Positions 42,173 through 51,961 of a stretch of DNA of 64,000 nt are shown here, piece by piece. Below the pieces are notes generated by a model. The model was not told where the DNA came from. It searched no databases and saw nothing but the letters and a program-made list of their open reading frames with translations. Origin of the DNA: an uncultured Prevotellaceae bacterium. GTDB lineage: Bacteria; Bacteroidota; Bacteroidia; Bacteroidales; Bacteroidaceae. A program made the position numbers and the translations under genes. Within the stretch, counting starts at the first letter, position 1; each line of letters opens with the position of its first letter. The DNA is taken from the NCBI GenBank assembly GCA_902779455.1, contig CACZBS010000001.1, positions 62,001 through 126,000 of the forward strand, given 5' to 3'.

Positions 42173-42943
42173 CTACCTGATGATGCCTCGCTTCGATGTC
42201 TCGATGAACGAGCAGATATATTCCACCTCCTTCGAGTCGGGATACTTCTCGCGGGCCTCGGCGATGCCGTCGCGGAGGATGCCGTGGCCGTAGATGGTGC
42301 GATAGGTGTCGTGGATCTGCTCGATGGTCTCGTTGGAGAATCCGCGCCGCCGCAGTCCGATGAGGTTGACGCCGGCATAGCGGATGGGCTCCTTGCCCGC
42401 GATGATGTAGGGCGGGATGTCCTGGCTGGTGCGGCTGCCGCCCTGAATCATGACGTAGCTACCGATGCGTATGAACTGATGGAAGAGCACCTCGGCGGAG
42501 ATGATGGCGCAGTCGTCGACCTCCACCTCGCCTGCGAACTTGGTGGAGTTGCCGATGATGCATCCGTTGCCGATGACGCAGTCGTGGGCGATGTGCATGT
42601 TCTCCATGAGCAGGTTGCCCGAGCCGACGACGGTCTTGCCGCGCGAGGCGGTGCCGCGGCTGATGGTGACGTTCTCGCGGATGGAGTTGTTGTCGCCGAT
42701 GATGCATAGTGTCTCCTCGCCCTGGAACTTCAGGTCCTGGGGCTTGGTGGAGATGCTGGCTCCGGGGAAGAACTCGTTGCCCGAGCCGATGCGGGCTCCA
42801 GTGTGGATGGTGACGCTGTTGAGCAGGCGGTTGTTGTCGCCCATCTCCACGTTGGCATCGACGACGCAGAAGGGTCCGATGACGTTGTTGTCGCCCAGCT
42901 TGGCTTCAGGCGAGACGACGGCTAGGGGGTGTATTTGGTTCAT
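42173..42943 (-). CDS. lpxA: UDP-N-acetylglucosamine acyltransferase
   Basis: First committed acylation of lipid A synthesis, transferring a 3-hydroxyacyl chain from ACP to UDP-GlcNAc. The protein (256 residues) starts NQIHPLAVVSPEAKLGDNN and continues with left-handed beta-helix hexapeptides (VIGPFCVV, VTIHTGARIG). The catalytic histidine is in MENMHIAHDCVIG, and the C-terminal helices include VNLIGLRRRGF. It follows lpxC-fabZ by six bases, forming the classical lpxD-lpxC/fabZ-lpxA order. Confidence 0.96.
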   Translation of the reverse strand: MNQIHPLAVVSPEAKLGDNNVIGPFCVVDANVEMGDNNRLLNSVTIHTGARIGSGNEFFPGASISTKPQDLKFQGEETLCIIGDNNSIRENVTISRGTASRGKTVVGSGNLLMENMHIAHDCVIGNGCIIGNSTKFAGEVEVDDCAIISAEVLFHQFIRIGSYVMIQGGSRTSQDIPPYIIAGKEPIRYAGVNLIGLRRRGFSNETIEQIHDTYRTIYGHGILRDGIAEAREKYPDSKEVEYICSFIETSKRGIIR

Positions 42944-42949
42944 GCTGTT

Positions 42950-44332
42950 TTATTTGTTCTTGACGATTTGGGCGGTGAAGGTGCATTCGGAGACGACGTG
43001 GTCGCCGACGAAGCAGTAGCCGTGCATCGTTGAGATGCCGTGGCGCAGGGGTGCGAGGAGCTCGACCTTGAAGAGGAGCGTGTCGCCGGGTACGACCTTC
43101 TGGCGGAACTTGACGCCGTCGATCTTCATGAAGTAGGTCGACCATCGTTCCGGCTCTTCCACCGAGTTGAGCACCAGCAGTCCGCCCACCTGGGCCATGG
43201 CCTCGATCTGCAGGACGCCGGGCATGACGGGCTCCTGGGGGAAGTGACCCTGGAAGAAGGGCTCGTTGGAGGTGATGTTCTTCACGCCGACGATGCTCGT
43301 GGGGCCGATGGCGATGACCTTGTCGACGAGCTGCATAGGATAGCGGTGGGGCAGGAGCTCGCGGATGCGGTTGACGTCCATGATGGGTGCCTCGTTGGGA
43401 TCGTAGAAGGGTGCCTGCACCTCGTGCTTGCGGATCTCCTTACGCATCTCGCGTGCGAAGCGGTTGTTGATGGTGTGGCCGGGGCGGGTGGCGACGATGC
43501 GTCCCTTGATGGGGCGCCCGATGAGGGCCATGTCGCCGATAATGTCGAGCAGCTTGTGGCGGGTGCACTCGTTCTCCCATTGCAGGGGCTTGTGCTGTAT
43601 GTAGCCCAGCTCGTTGGCGTCGCGGTGCTCCACGTGGAGCAGGTCGGCCAGCATGTCGAGGCGCTCCTGAGTGGTCTGCCGCTCATAGATGACGATGGCG
43701 TTGTCCATGTCGCCGCCCTTGATGAGGTTGGCCTGGAGCAGGGGCTCGATGTCGCGCACGAAGACGAAGGTCCGTGCGGGTGCTATCTCGCGCTCGTAGT
43801 CGGCTGGCGATGAGAGTGTTGCAAACTGCGAGTTGATGAACTTCGACTCGAAGGAGCACATGGCCGTGATGGAGAACTCGTCGTCGGGCAGCAGCGTGAT
43901 GCACGAGCCCGTCGCCTCGTCCCTGACCTCGATCTTCTTGCGGATGACGTACCAGTCCTTCGGGGCTGTCTGCTCCTCGGTGCCTATCTCGCGGATCTTC
44001 TCGACGTATTTGATGGCCGAGCCGTCGAGGATGGGGAACTCGGGACCGTTGACCTGTATCAGACAGTTGTCGACGCCCAGGGCATAGAGGGCCGACAGGG
44101 CGTGCTCGACGGTCGAGACGCGCACCTCGCCGCGGCCCAGTACGGTGCCGCGCTGCGTGTCGACGACGTTTTCGGCCACGGCGTCGATAGTGGGCATGCC
44201 CTCCAGGTCGATGCGCTGGATCTTGTAGCCGTGGTTTTCAGGTGCGGGGTTGAACGTGACGGTCAGGCTCAGCCCCGTGTGCAGGCCCTTGCCGCAGAGC
44301 GAGAAGCTGCCTTTCAATGTCTTTTGTTTCAT
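42950..44332 (-). CDS. lpxC: Bifunctional LpxC deacetylase / FabZ dehydratase
   Basis: The N-terminal half (residues 1-300) is LpxC, the zinc deacetylase of lipid A synthesis: His77 in STVEHALSAL, then HKLLDIIGDMALIG and GHTINNRF carry the remaining zinc and catalytic residues. The C-terminal half (about 320-460) is FabZ, the 3-hydroxyacyl-ACP dehydratase, with ELLPHRYPM (catalytic His) and GHFPQEPVMPGVLQIEAMAQ (catalytic Glu). The fusion is typical of Bacteroidetes and links fatty-acid supply to lipid A. It lies 22 bases after lpxD and six before lpxA. Confidence 0.97.
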   Translation of the reverse strand: MKQKTLKGSFSLCGKGLHTGLSLTVTFNPAPENHGYKIQRIDLEGMPTIDAVAENVVDTQRGTVLGRGEVRVSTVEHALSALYALGVDNCLIQVNGPEFPILDGSAIKYVEKIREIGTEEQTAPKDWYVIRKKIEVRDEATGSCITLLPDDEFSITAMCSFESKFINSQFATLSSPADYEREIAPARTFVFVRDIEPLLQANLIKGGDMDNAIVIYERQTTQERLDMLADLLHVEHRDANELGYIQHKPLQWENECTRHKLLDIIGDMALIGRPIKGRIVATRPGHTINNRFAREMRKEIRKHEVQAPFYDPNEAPIMDVNRIRELLPHRYPMQLVDKVIAIGPTSIVGVKNITSNEPFFQGHFPQEPVMPGVLQIEAMAQVGGLLVLNSVEEPERWSTYFMKIDGVKFRQKVVPGDTLLFKVELLAPLRHGISTMHGYCFVGDHVVSECTFTAQIVKNK

Positions 44333-44354
44333 ATGATTCTTGATTTATAAGCCC

Positions 44355-45398
<1,044 letters not shown>

Positions 45399-45423
45399 TC
45401 CTAAAAATGTATGATTTAGGGTG

Positions 45424-45431
45424 CAAAGATA
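45424..45431 (-). promoter_or_regulatory. -7 box for the lpxD transcript
   Basis: The minus strand reads TATCTTTG, 26 bases before the lpxD ATG. It suggests that the lipid A genes have their own promoter despite the upstream HD gene. Confidence 0.7.
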
Positions 45432-45612
45432 CGAAATAAATGCGAAACGGCGGCATACTGGCACTACTTTTTGTGTTTTTTTATTGATAAAGGGGCGGAC
45501 AGCACGGTTGTAGGGACCTGTTTTGAGGGTTGTCTTGTCATTATTTTTCCGAATTGTTTTGGCCGTAATGACAAAACGTTGGTTTTCAGGCGGGTAGCGG
45601 GGTGCGAAAAAT

Positions 45613-45694
45613 GAAGCGGTGCTTTTTGATGAGAGAAGCGGTGCTTTTCGGGTTGAGAAGCGGTGCTTTTTGGGCCGAAAAGCGGCGCTTTTCT
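45613..45694. repeat. 22-base tandem repeat, four units
   Basis: AGCGGTGCTTTT begins at 45615, 45637 and 45659, and AGCGGCGCTTTT at 45681: exact 22-base spacing. The ten bases between cores vary. The block lies in the gene-free stretch 45432-45871 between the HD gene and lpxD, in the presumed lpxD upstream region. No other structure was found there apart from G-rich sequence at 45815-45870. Confidence 0.85.
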
Positions 45695-45871
45695 TTCGCC
45701 GGGAGGGGATTTGTCAATAAAAGTGACAGTGGGCGGTTGGTGATTATGGATGCAAATGAGGGCGGATCCCTGCGGCTGAACCGCAGGGCACACTTAAAGC
45801 GCCGCGAGGGGCGCAGGGGGGCGGCGCAGCGAGGGGGGCGGCGCGATTTGCGGGGTGGGGGTGGGGGAGGG

Positions 45872-47095
45872 TCAGATGCGCTGGTAGCAGAGGTAGTACT
45901 TGCGGACCTTCTTGGAGAGGAGCTCGACGTTGAGGATCTCGGAGACCTCGGCGATGGGGCGGGTGGTGCCGTCCTTGAGGAGGATGTCGATGGAGTCGTC
46001 GTCGACGCTGTACATGTCCTTCTCGATGGGGGCGACGTAGGTGAGGTAGCGGGCGTCGGACTCGGCGATGCCGAGGGAGCGGGCTATCTGGGCGCGGAGG
46101 TCGGCGAGGCGCTCCTCGGTGGGCGGCTGCTCGAGCACTTCGACGCGGAAGATGCGGCGGTCGAGCATGTCGGCGGCGAGGGTGGCGAGGATGACGTCGG
46201 ATGAGTGTCGCCAGGCTTTCATGGCTGACCAGATGTCGCTGTCGTCGAGCTCGCCGTAGCGGGTGAGGGCCTCGGGGTGGTCGGCGAACCACTGGCGGTC
46301 GACGTCGTTCTGTAGGAAGTAGCTGAGGGCGGGCGGGGCGAAGACGTCGTGGCCCTGGCGGGCGAGATGCTTGGCGCGTAGGAGCATGTTGACGAGCACT
46401 TTTTCGCAGGCGACGGCCGTCTTGTGCAGATAGACTTGCCAGTACATGAGGCGGCGTGTGGTGAGGTAGTTCTCGAGCGAGTAGATGCCTTTCTGCTCGA
46501 CGACGAGGCGGTCGTCGACGACGTTGAGCATCTTGATGATGCGTGCGGAGCCGATGTTGCCCTCGGTGACGCCGGTGTAGAAGGAGTCGCGACGGAGATA
46601 GTCGAGGCGGTCCATGTCGAGCTGCGAGGAGATCATCTGGTGGAGGAAGCGCTTGGGGTATTGGTCGCGGAAGATGGCGATGGCGAGGTTGAGCTGGCCA
46701 CCGCCGAGGTCGCGGTTGATCTGCTCCATCATCATGAGCGAGATGTCCTCGTGGGAGATGCCGCGGATGAGGGTGTTCTCCAGGACGTGCGAGAAGGGCC
46801 CGTGGCCGATGTCGTGCATGAGGATGGCGGCCTGGACGGCTTCGGCTTCGGCGTCGAAGATGAAGATGCCTTTCTGCTGGAGCGACTGTATGGCTTCCGA
46901 CATGAGGTGGAAGGCGCCGAGTGAGTGCTGGAAACGGGTGTGGCGTGCGCCGGGGTAGACGACGTAGGCCAGCCCGAGCTGGTTGATGCGTCCGAGGCGC
47001 TGCAGGAGGGGGTGGCTGACAATGTCGTAGAGCAGTCCGCGGGGCACTTTGATGAATCCGAAGACGGGGTCGTTGATGATCTTTGTTGAGTTCAT
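45872..47095 (-). CDS. HD-domain phosphohydrolase (dGTPase/SAMHD1-like)
   Basis: A metal-dependent phosphohydrolase of 407 residues. The HD signature is spread over TRFQHSLGAFHLM, ILMHDIGHGPFSH and SSQLDMDRLDYLRRDSFYTG, the order seen in dNTP triphosphohydrolases of the YdhJ or SAMHD1 group. The C-terminal third (from about 300) is a family-specific domain. It lies between purU and lpxD in the same direction, an arrangement seen in other Bacteroidetes. Substrate is probably a nucleotide, but not certain. Confidence 0.88.
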   Translation of the reverse strand: MNSTKIINDPVFGFIKVPRGLLYDIVSHPLLQRLGRINQLGLAYVVYPGARHTRFQHSLGAFHLMSEAIQSLQQKGIFIFDAEAEAVQAAILMHDIGHGPFSHVLENTLIRGISHEDISLMMMEQINRDLGGGQLNLAIAIFRDQYPKRFLHQMISSQLDMDRLDYLRRDSFYTGVTEGNIGSARIIKMLNVVDDRLVVEQKGIYSLENYLTTRRLMYWQVYLHKTAVACEKVLVNMLLRAKHLARQGHDVFAPPALSYFLQNDVDRQWFADHPEALTRYGELDDSDIWSAMKAWRHSSDVILATLAADMLDRRIFRVEVLEQPPTEERLADLRAQIARSLGIAESDARYLTYVAPIEKDMYSVDDDSIDILLKDGTTRPIAEVSEILNVELLSKKVRKYYLCYQRI

Positions 47096-47118
47096 TCCGT
47101 GGTGTGGAGGCGTGGGGC

Positions 47119-47982
47119 TTAGCTGAAGATGATGGTCTTGTTCTTATAGGTCAGGATCTTGCGCTCGATGTGCTTGGTGACGGCGCGCGAGAGGACGATC
47201 TTCTCCAGGTCGCGGCCCTTGAGGACGAGGCTGTCGGGGGTGTCCTTGTGGGTGACGCGCACGACGTCCTGCTCGATGATGGGGCCGGCGTCGAGGTCGG
47301 TGGTGACGTAGTGGCTGGTGGCGCCGACGATCTTGACGCCGCGCTCCCAGGCCTGATGGTAGGGGCGCGCGCCGATGAAGGCGGGCAGGAAGGAGTGGTG
47401 GATGTTGATGATGTGGTGGGGATAGGCCTCGATCATCTCGGGGCTGATGATCTGCATGTAGCGGGCCAGGACGATGAACGTGACGCCCTTCTGGCGGAGC
47501 AGCTCCATCTCGGCTGCCTCCACTTCGGCCTTGTTGCTATGGTCCTTTCGGATGGACCATACGTAGTAGGGGATGTCGAACTGCTCGGCGACGTAGCGCA
47601 GGTCGTCGTGGTTGCTGATGATGCAGGGAATGTCGACGGCCCACTCGCCGGCCTTGTAGCGGGCGAGCAGGTCGTAGAGGCAGTGACTCATGCGGCTGAC
47701 GAAGATGGCCATGCGGGGGCGTACGTCGTTGAAGTAGAGGCTGAAGGTCATGTCGTAGCGTGGGGCGTAGAGTGTGGCGATGTACTCGCTGATCTTGTCG
47801 CGCGGGATGAGGAATGTGTCGAGCTCCCATTCTATTCGCATGAAGAAGATGCCGTCTTGGCGGTCGACGTGCTGGTCGAGGTAGACGATGTTGCCCTGGT
47901 TGTCCGTAATGAACTTGGTGATGTCGGATATGATGCCCTGCCTGTCGGGGCAGTGGAGCAGCAGGATGGCCGTCGGTTTCAT
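47119..47982 (-). CDS. purU: Formyltetrahydrofolate deformylase
   Basis: Hydrolyses 10-formyl-tetrahydrofolate to formate and tetrahydrofolate, balancing one-carbon pools. Residues 1-85 are an ACT domain (LLHCPDRQGIISDITKF). The catalytic formyl-transferase-like domain carries the Asn-His-Asp set in INIHHSFLPAF and TTDLDAGPIIEQD. The length of 287 residues matches E. coli PurU. It is placed among purine and pyrimidine genes (pyrF, purM, purC) in the long minus-strand run. Confidence 0.94.
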   Translation of the reverse strand: MKPTAILLLHCPDRQGIISDITKFITDNQGNIVYLDQHVDRQDGIFFMRIEWELDTFLIPRDKISEYIATLYAPRYDMTFSLYFNDVRPRMAIFVSRMSHCLYDLLARYKAGEWAVDIPCIISNHDDLRYVAEQFDIPYYVWSIRKDHSNKAEVEAAEMELLRQKGVTFIVLARYMQIISPEMIEAYPHHIINIHHSFLPAFIGARPYHQAWERGVKIVGATSHYVTTDLDAGPIIEQDVVRVTHKDTPDSLVLKGRDLEKIVLSRAVTKHIERKILTYKNKTIIFS

Positions 47983-48047
47983 GTCGTATGTGTCTCTTTT
48001 TGTCTGTGTCTGTTGTCCTGAAAAGTAAGTGTTGGCGCCATGGGGGC

Positions 48048-48875
48048 TCAGAGTCCGTGGCGCTTAAGCTCGAGGTCCATTTGCTGCTGCAGCTCGCGGG
48101 CCTTGTTGCCAGCGATCTCGGCGAAGTGGTCGTCCGGAGATGCGTAGATGATGCCGCGCGAGGAGTTGACCAGCAGGCCGCAGTCGGCGTTCATGCCGTA
48201 GCGGCACACCTCTTCGAGCGAACCGCCCTGGGCGCCAACGCCCGGGACGAGCAGGAAGTGGCGGGGGGCCACGCGGCGCACGTCCTCGAACATGCGGCCC
48301 TGGGTGGCGCCGACGACGTACATCATGTTGTCCTCCGTGCCCCATTGCTGGCTGGTGCGCAGCACGCGCTCGAAGAGGCGTTCGCCCTGTGCATCGGCCG
48401 TCAGCTGGAAGTCGTGGCTGCCCTTGTTGCTCGTCAGCGCCAGCAGGACGACCCAGCGGCCTTCATACTCGAGGAAAGGCGTGACGGAGTCCTCGCCCAT
48501 GTAGGGGGCGACGGTCAGCGCGTCGACGTCGTACTCTTCGAAGAACGTGCGGGCGTACATCTTCGACGTGTTGCCGATGTCGCCCCGCTTGGCGTCGGCG
48601 ATGATGAGGTGGTGGGGATGGTGCTCTTTCAGATAGCGGATGGTCTTGACGAAGGTCTCCATGCCGCTGAGCCCGTAGGCTTCGTAGAAGGCCAGGTTGG
48701 GCTTGTAGGCCACGCAGTAGGGGGCCGTGGCGTCGATGATGGCTCGGTTGAACTCGAAGACGGGGTCATAGAGGTCGAGCACGCACTGGGGTATCTTGCG
48801 CGGGTCGGTGTCGAGGCCCACGCAGAGGAAGCTTCGCTTCTGCTTAATCTGTTCAATCAGTTCTTGTCGTGTCAT
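48048..48875 (-). CDS. pyrF: Orotidine 5'-phosphate decarboxylase
   Basis: Last step of UMP synthesis. This is the longer type-2 form (275 residues): it begins with [14 protein letters not shown] and has the catalytic Lys-Asp set in [13 protein letters not shown]. The phosphate-binding end is [13 protein letters not shown] followed by [12 protein letters not shown]. It follows prfA after a pyrimidine-rich satellite of about 35 bases and precedes purU by 65 bases. Confidence 0.95.
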   Translation of the reverse strand: MTRQELIEQIKQKRSFLCVGLDTDPRKIPQCVLDLYDPVFEFNRAIIDATAPYCVAYKPNLAFYEAYGLSGMETFVKTIRYLKEHHPHHLIIADAKRGDIGNTSKMYARTFFEEYDVDALTVAPYMGEDSVTPFLEYEGRWVVLLALTSNKGSHDFQLTADAQGERLFERVLRTSQQWGTEDNMMYVVGATQGRMFEDVRRVAPRHFLLVPGVGAQGGSLEEVCRYGMNADCGLLVNSSRGIIYASPDDHFAEIAGNKARELQQQMDLELKRHGL

Positions 48876-48925
48876 ATCTGTTCACAGTTCTTAGTTGACG
48901 GGTCATCGTTCAGGGTCCTGAACGC

Positions 48926-48960
48926 TCACTTCTCACTTCTCCCTTCTCCCTTCTCCCTTC
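48926..48960. repeat. Pyrimidine-rich CTTCTCC satellite between prfA and pyrF
   Basis: Consecutive CTTCTCAC and CTTCTCC units end exactly at the prfA stop codon. On the coding strand this is a GGGAGAA satellite. It is another member of the gene-end repeats. Confidence 0.75.
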
Positions 48961-50070
48961 TCACAGCTCCGTCTCCTTCATGCGCTCGGCATTCTCGGCC
49001 ACGGTGAGGGCGTCGATCATGGGCTGGATGTCACCGGCGAGGAAGCCCTGCAGGTCGTGGGTGGTGTAGCCGATGCGATGGTCGGTGACGCGCCCTTGGG
49101 GGAAGTTGTAGGTGCGTATCTTGGCCGAGCGGTCGCCCGTGGAGACGAGGGTCTTGCGGCGCGAGGCGATGTCGTCGACGTACTTCTGGTGCTCCTTGTC
49201 GTAGATGAAGGTGTAAAGTCTCGAGAGGGCGCGCTCCTTGTTCTTAGGCTGGTCGCGCGTCTCGGTGCACTCGATGAGGATCTCTTCCGTCTCGCCCGTG
49301 TTGGGGTTGCGCCACATGTAGCGCAGACGGACGCCCGACTCCACCTTGTTGACGTTCTGGCCGCCGGCTCCTGAGGAGCGGAAAGTGTCCCACTTGATCT
49401 CGCCTTCGTTGATGTGGACCTCGAACTTGTCGGCCTCGGGCAGCACGGCCACGGTGGCGGCACTGGTGTGCATGCGGCCCTGCGTCTCCGTGGCAGGCAC
49501 GCGCTGGACGCGGTGGACGCCTGACTCGTATTTCAGCGTGCCGTAGACGTCGGCGCCTGAGACGGCGAAGTCGATCTCCTTATATCCTCCCACGGCGCCC
49601 TCTGAAACGTCGGTCACACTGAGCTGCCAGCCCTTCGACTCGCAGTACGACTTGTACATCTTGAACAGGTCGCCGGCAAAGAGGCACGCCTCGTCGCCGC
49701 CAGTGCCCGCGCGGATCTCCATCTGCACGTTCTTGGCGTCCTCGGGGTCCTTGGGGATGAGGGCCAGCTTGATCTCCTCCTCAATCTGAGGCTGGAGGGC
49801 CTCGTTGGCGGCGAGCTCCTCGCGGGCCATCTCCTTCATCTCGGGGTCGTCCTCATGGGCGAGGATGTCCTTGGCCTCGCGGATGCCGTTGAGGCAAGCG
49901 ACGTAGCGGCGGCGGGCGTCCATGATGTCGGAGAGATCCTTATATTCCTTGGTCAGACGGACGAACCGCTGCTGGTCAGCGATGACGTCGGGGTCGGTGA
50001 TGAGCGTCGACACCTCTTCGAAGCGGCTCTCCAGTCCGTCGAGCTTCTGTAGTATGCTGTTGTTATCCAT
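48961..50070 (-). CDS. prfA: Peptide chain release factor 1
   Basis: Recognises UAA and UAG stop codons and triggers peptide release. The stop-codon reading loop is in RVPATETQGRMHTS (PxT motif) and the GGQ catalytic motif is in SSGAGGQNVNK. The N-terminal coiled region and the C-terminal ATHDLQGF-like TTHDLQGFLAG are present. Length is 369 residues. The ATG overlaps the purM stop by eight bases, so translation of the two is probably coupled. Confidence 0.96.
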   Translation of the reverse strand: MDNNSILQKLDGLESRFEEVSTLITDPDVIADQQRFVRLTKEYKDLSDIMDARRRYVACLNGIREAKDILAHEDDPEMKEMAREELAANEALQPQIEEEIKLALIPKDPEDAKNVQMEIRAGTGGDEACLFAGDLFKMYKSYCESKGWQLSVTDVSEGAVGGYKEIDFAVSGADVYGTLKYESGVHRVQRVPATETQGRMHTSAATVAVLPEADKFEVHINEGEIKWDTFRSSGAGGQNVNKVESGVRLRYMWRNPNTGETEEILIECTETRDQPKNKERALSRLYTFIYDKEHQKYVDDIASRRKTLVSTGDRSAKIRTYNFPQGRVTDHRIGYTTHDLQGFLAGDIQPMIDALTVAENAERMKETEL

Positions 50071-51310
50071 AGTTGAACGTTCCGTATTCCGAGGTGATGG
50101 TCAGCGAGCGCGGTCCCTCCTCGATGTGGCCGACGACCTGGGCGTCGATGTTGAAGCTGCGGCTGATCTCGATGACCTTTGCGGCCATCTCCGGGCGAAC
50201 GTAGATCTCCATGCGATGGCCCATGTTGAAGACCTGATACATCTCGCGCCAGTCGGTGCCCGAGCAGTCGTGGATGATCTGGAACAGGGGCGGCACGGGG
50301 AACATGTTGTCCTTGATCACGCGGCAGTTGTCGCCCACAAAATGCAACACCTTCGTCTGGGCACCGCCCGTACAGTGGACCATGCCATGGATCTCTTCAT
50401 GCGGCAGGGCGTCGATGATCTGCTTGATGACGGGGGCATAGGTACGGGTAGGCGAGAGCACAAGCTGGCCGACGGTCAGCCCAGGGCCTTCCGTCCGTCC
50501 CTCCTTCTCGTCCTGTCGTCCCTGCTGCCCGTCCTGTCGGGTGCTCTGCGACATTGTCGCAGAGAACGGAACGGGATCAGTCAGCTCATATTTCCCGCTA
50601 TATACGAGCTCCTCGGGCACCTGGTGGTCGTAGCTCTCGGGATAGCGCTCGGCCAGGTACTTGGCGAAGACGTCGTGGCGGGCGGAGGTCAGGCCGTTGC
50701 TGCCCATGCCGCCGTTGTAGCGGTCCTCGTAGGTGGCCTGTCCCGTCGAAGAGAGGCCGACGATGACGTCGCCCGGACGGATGTTGGCATTGTCTATGAC
50801 GTCGCTGCGGCGCATGCGGCACGTGACGGTGGAGTCGACGATGATGGTGCGCACCAGGTCGCCCACGTCGGCCGTCTCGCCGCCGGTGGGCCAGATGCCG
50901 ATGCCCATGCGTCGCATGCTGGCAAGGAGGTCGTCGGTGCCCTGAATGATGGCCGAAATGACCTCGCCGGGGACGAGCAGCTTGTTGCGCCCGATGGTCG
51001 ACGAAACGAGGATGTTGTCCGTCGCTCCGACGCAGAGCAGGTCGTCGGTGTTCATCACGATGGCGTCCTGTGCGATGCCGCGCCATACGGAGAGGTCGCC
51101 CGTCTCGCGCCAGTACATGTAGGCGAGGCTTGACTTCGTGCCGGCTCCGTCGGCGTGCATGATGTTACAATAGTTGGGGTCGCCGCCCAGGATGTCGGGC
51201 GTGATCTTGCAGAAGGCCTGCGGGAAGAGACCCTTGTCGATGTTCTTGATGGCGGCGTGGACGTCCTCCTTGGCGGCCGAGACGCCCCGCTGCATGTATC
51301 TGTTGTCCAT
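50063..51310 (-). CDS. purM: Phosphoribosylformylglycinamidine cyclo-ligase-like protein with insertion
   Basis: AIR synthase, step five of purine synthesis, which closes the imidazole ring. Typical PurM parts are MHADGAGTKSSLAYMYW, AIVMNTDDLLCVGA, GIGIWPTGGETADV and the C-terminal FNMGHRMEIYV. The 415 residues are about 25 more than usual for the Bacteroidetes form. The excess is a hydrophilic stretch (SATMSQSTRQDGQQ, then RQDEKEGRTEG) encoded by repetitive DNA at 50491-50564, in a surface position between KYELTDPV and GLTVGQLVL. The frame is intact. It lies between lemA and prfA. Confidence 0.9.
   Translation of the reverse strand: MDNRYMQRGVSAAKEDVHAAIKNIDKGLFPQAFCKITPDILGGDPNYCNIMHADGAGTKSSLAYMYWRETGDLSVWRGIAQDAIVMNTDDLLCVGATDNILVSSTIGRNKLLVPGEVISAIIQGTDDLLASMRRMGIGIWPTGGETADVGDLVRTIIVDSTVTCRMRRSDVIDNANIRPGDVIVGLSSTGQATYEDRYNGGMGSNGLTSARHDVFAKYLAERYPESYDHQVPEELVYSGKYELTDPVPFSATMSQSTRQDGQQGRQDEKEGRTEGPGLTVGQLVLSPTRTYAPVIKQIIDALPHEEIHGMVHCTGGAQTKVLHFVGDNCRVIKDNMFPVPPLFQIIHDCSGTDWREMYQVFNMGHRMEIYVRPEMAAKVIEISRSFNIDAQVVGHIEEGPRSLTITSEYGTFNYG
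50491..50564. repeat. Repetitive in-frame insertion in purM
   Basis: GTCCTGTCG-type words recur three times (about 50508-50540), followed by a 21-base palindrome, CTCTGCGACA-T-TGTCGCAGAG at 50544-50564. Together they encode the extra hydrophilic loop of PurM. Confidence 0.7.
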
Positions 51311-51319
51311 TATGATCGT

Positions 51320-51910
51320 TTAGAATTTCACTTCGGGAGCCTTCTCGGCACCTGCCTCGGCCTCAAACTTGGTCATCTTGTCGAATCCGAACATGCCGGC
51401 GAAGATGTTCTTCGGGAAGCGGCGGATCGTCACGTTGTAGTCCTGGACGGCCGTGTTATACTTGTTGCGGGCCTCGTTGATGCGGTTCTCGGTGCCTTCC
51501 AGTTGCACCTGCAGCTCGCGGAAGTTCTCGTTGGCCTTCAGGTCGGGATAGGCCTCGCCGACGGCGATGAGGCGTCCCAGTGCGCTGGAGAGCTCGCCCT
51601 GTGCGGCCTGGAACTGCTGCAGCTTCTCTGGTGTGAGCTCACCGGCCTCGAGGTTGATGCTGGTGGCCTTGGCGCGGGCGTTGACGACGCCCTCGAGGGT
51701 CTCTTTCTCGTGGGCGGCATAGCCTTTGACCGTTTCCACGAGGTTAGGGATGAGGTCGGCCCGTCGCTGATAGGCCGACTGGACGTTGGCCAGCGAGGTG
51801 GTGGCTTTCTCCTGCATCTCTACCATTGAATTGTAGGCTCCTGTTGCCCAGCTGAACAGTCCGAGGGCAACGACGGCGATCACGATGATCGTAATCAGTG
51901 ATTTCTTCAT
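51320..51910 (-). CDS. LemA-family protein
   Basis: A 196-residue protein with one N-terminal membrane anchor (ITIIVIAVVALGLFSWA) and a three-helix bundle outside. The conserved LemA core is VQSAYQRRADLIPNLVETVKGY, split by the family's RR motif, then ENFRELQVQLEGTENRI and YNVTIRRFPKNIFAGMFGF. The family's function is uncertain; in some bacteria it accompanies TPM proteins, as it does here with the next gene 51 bases upstream. The two probably act together in the envelope. Confidence 0.92.
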   Translation of the reverse strand: MKKSLITIIVIAVVALGLFSWATGAYNSMVEMQEKATTSLANVQSAYQRRADLIPNLVETVKGYAAHEKETLEGVVNARAKATSINLEAGELTPEKLQQFQAAQGELSSALGRLIAVGEAYPDLKANENFRELQVQLEGTENRINEARNKYNTAVQDYNVTIRRFPKNIFAGMFGFDKMTKFEAEAGAEKAPEVKF

Positions 51911-51961
51911 AAGGCTTTTACTTTTAATGGTTTATATTCGTTTTGTTTGCTTAATTCATTA

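Noticed and set aside
45613-45694. Short CRISPR array upstream of lpxD
   Set aside because: The unit is 22 bases in total with a 12-base core, too short for repeat plus spacer, and there are no cas genes.
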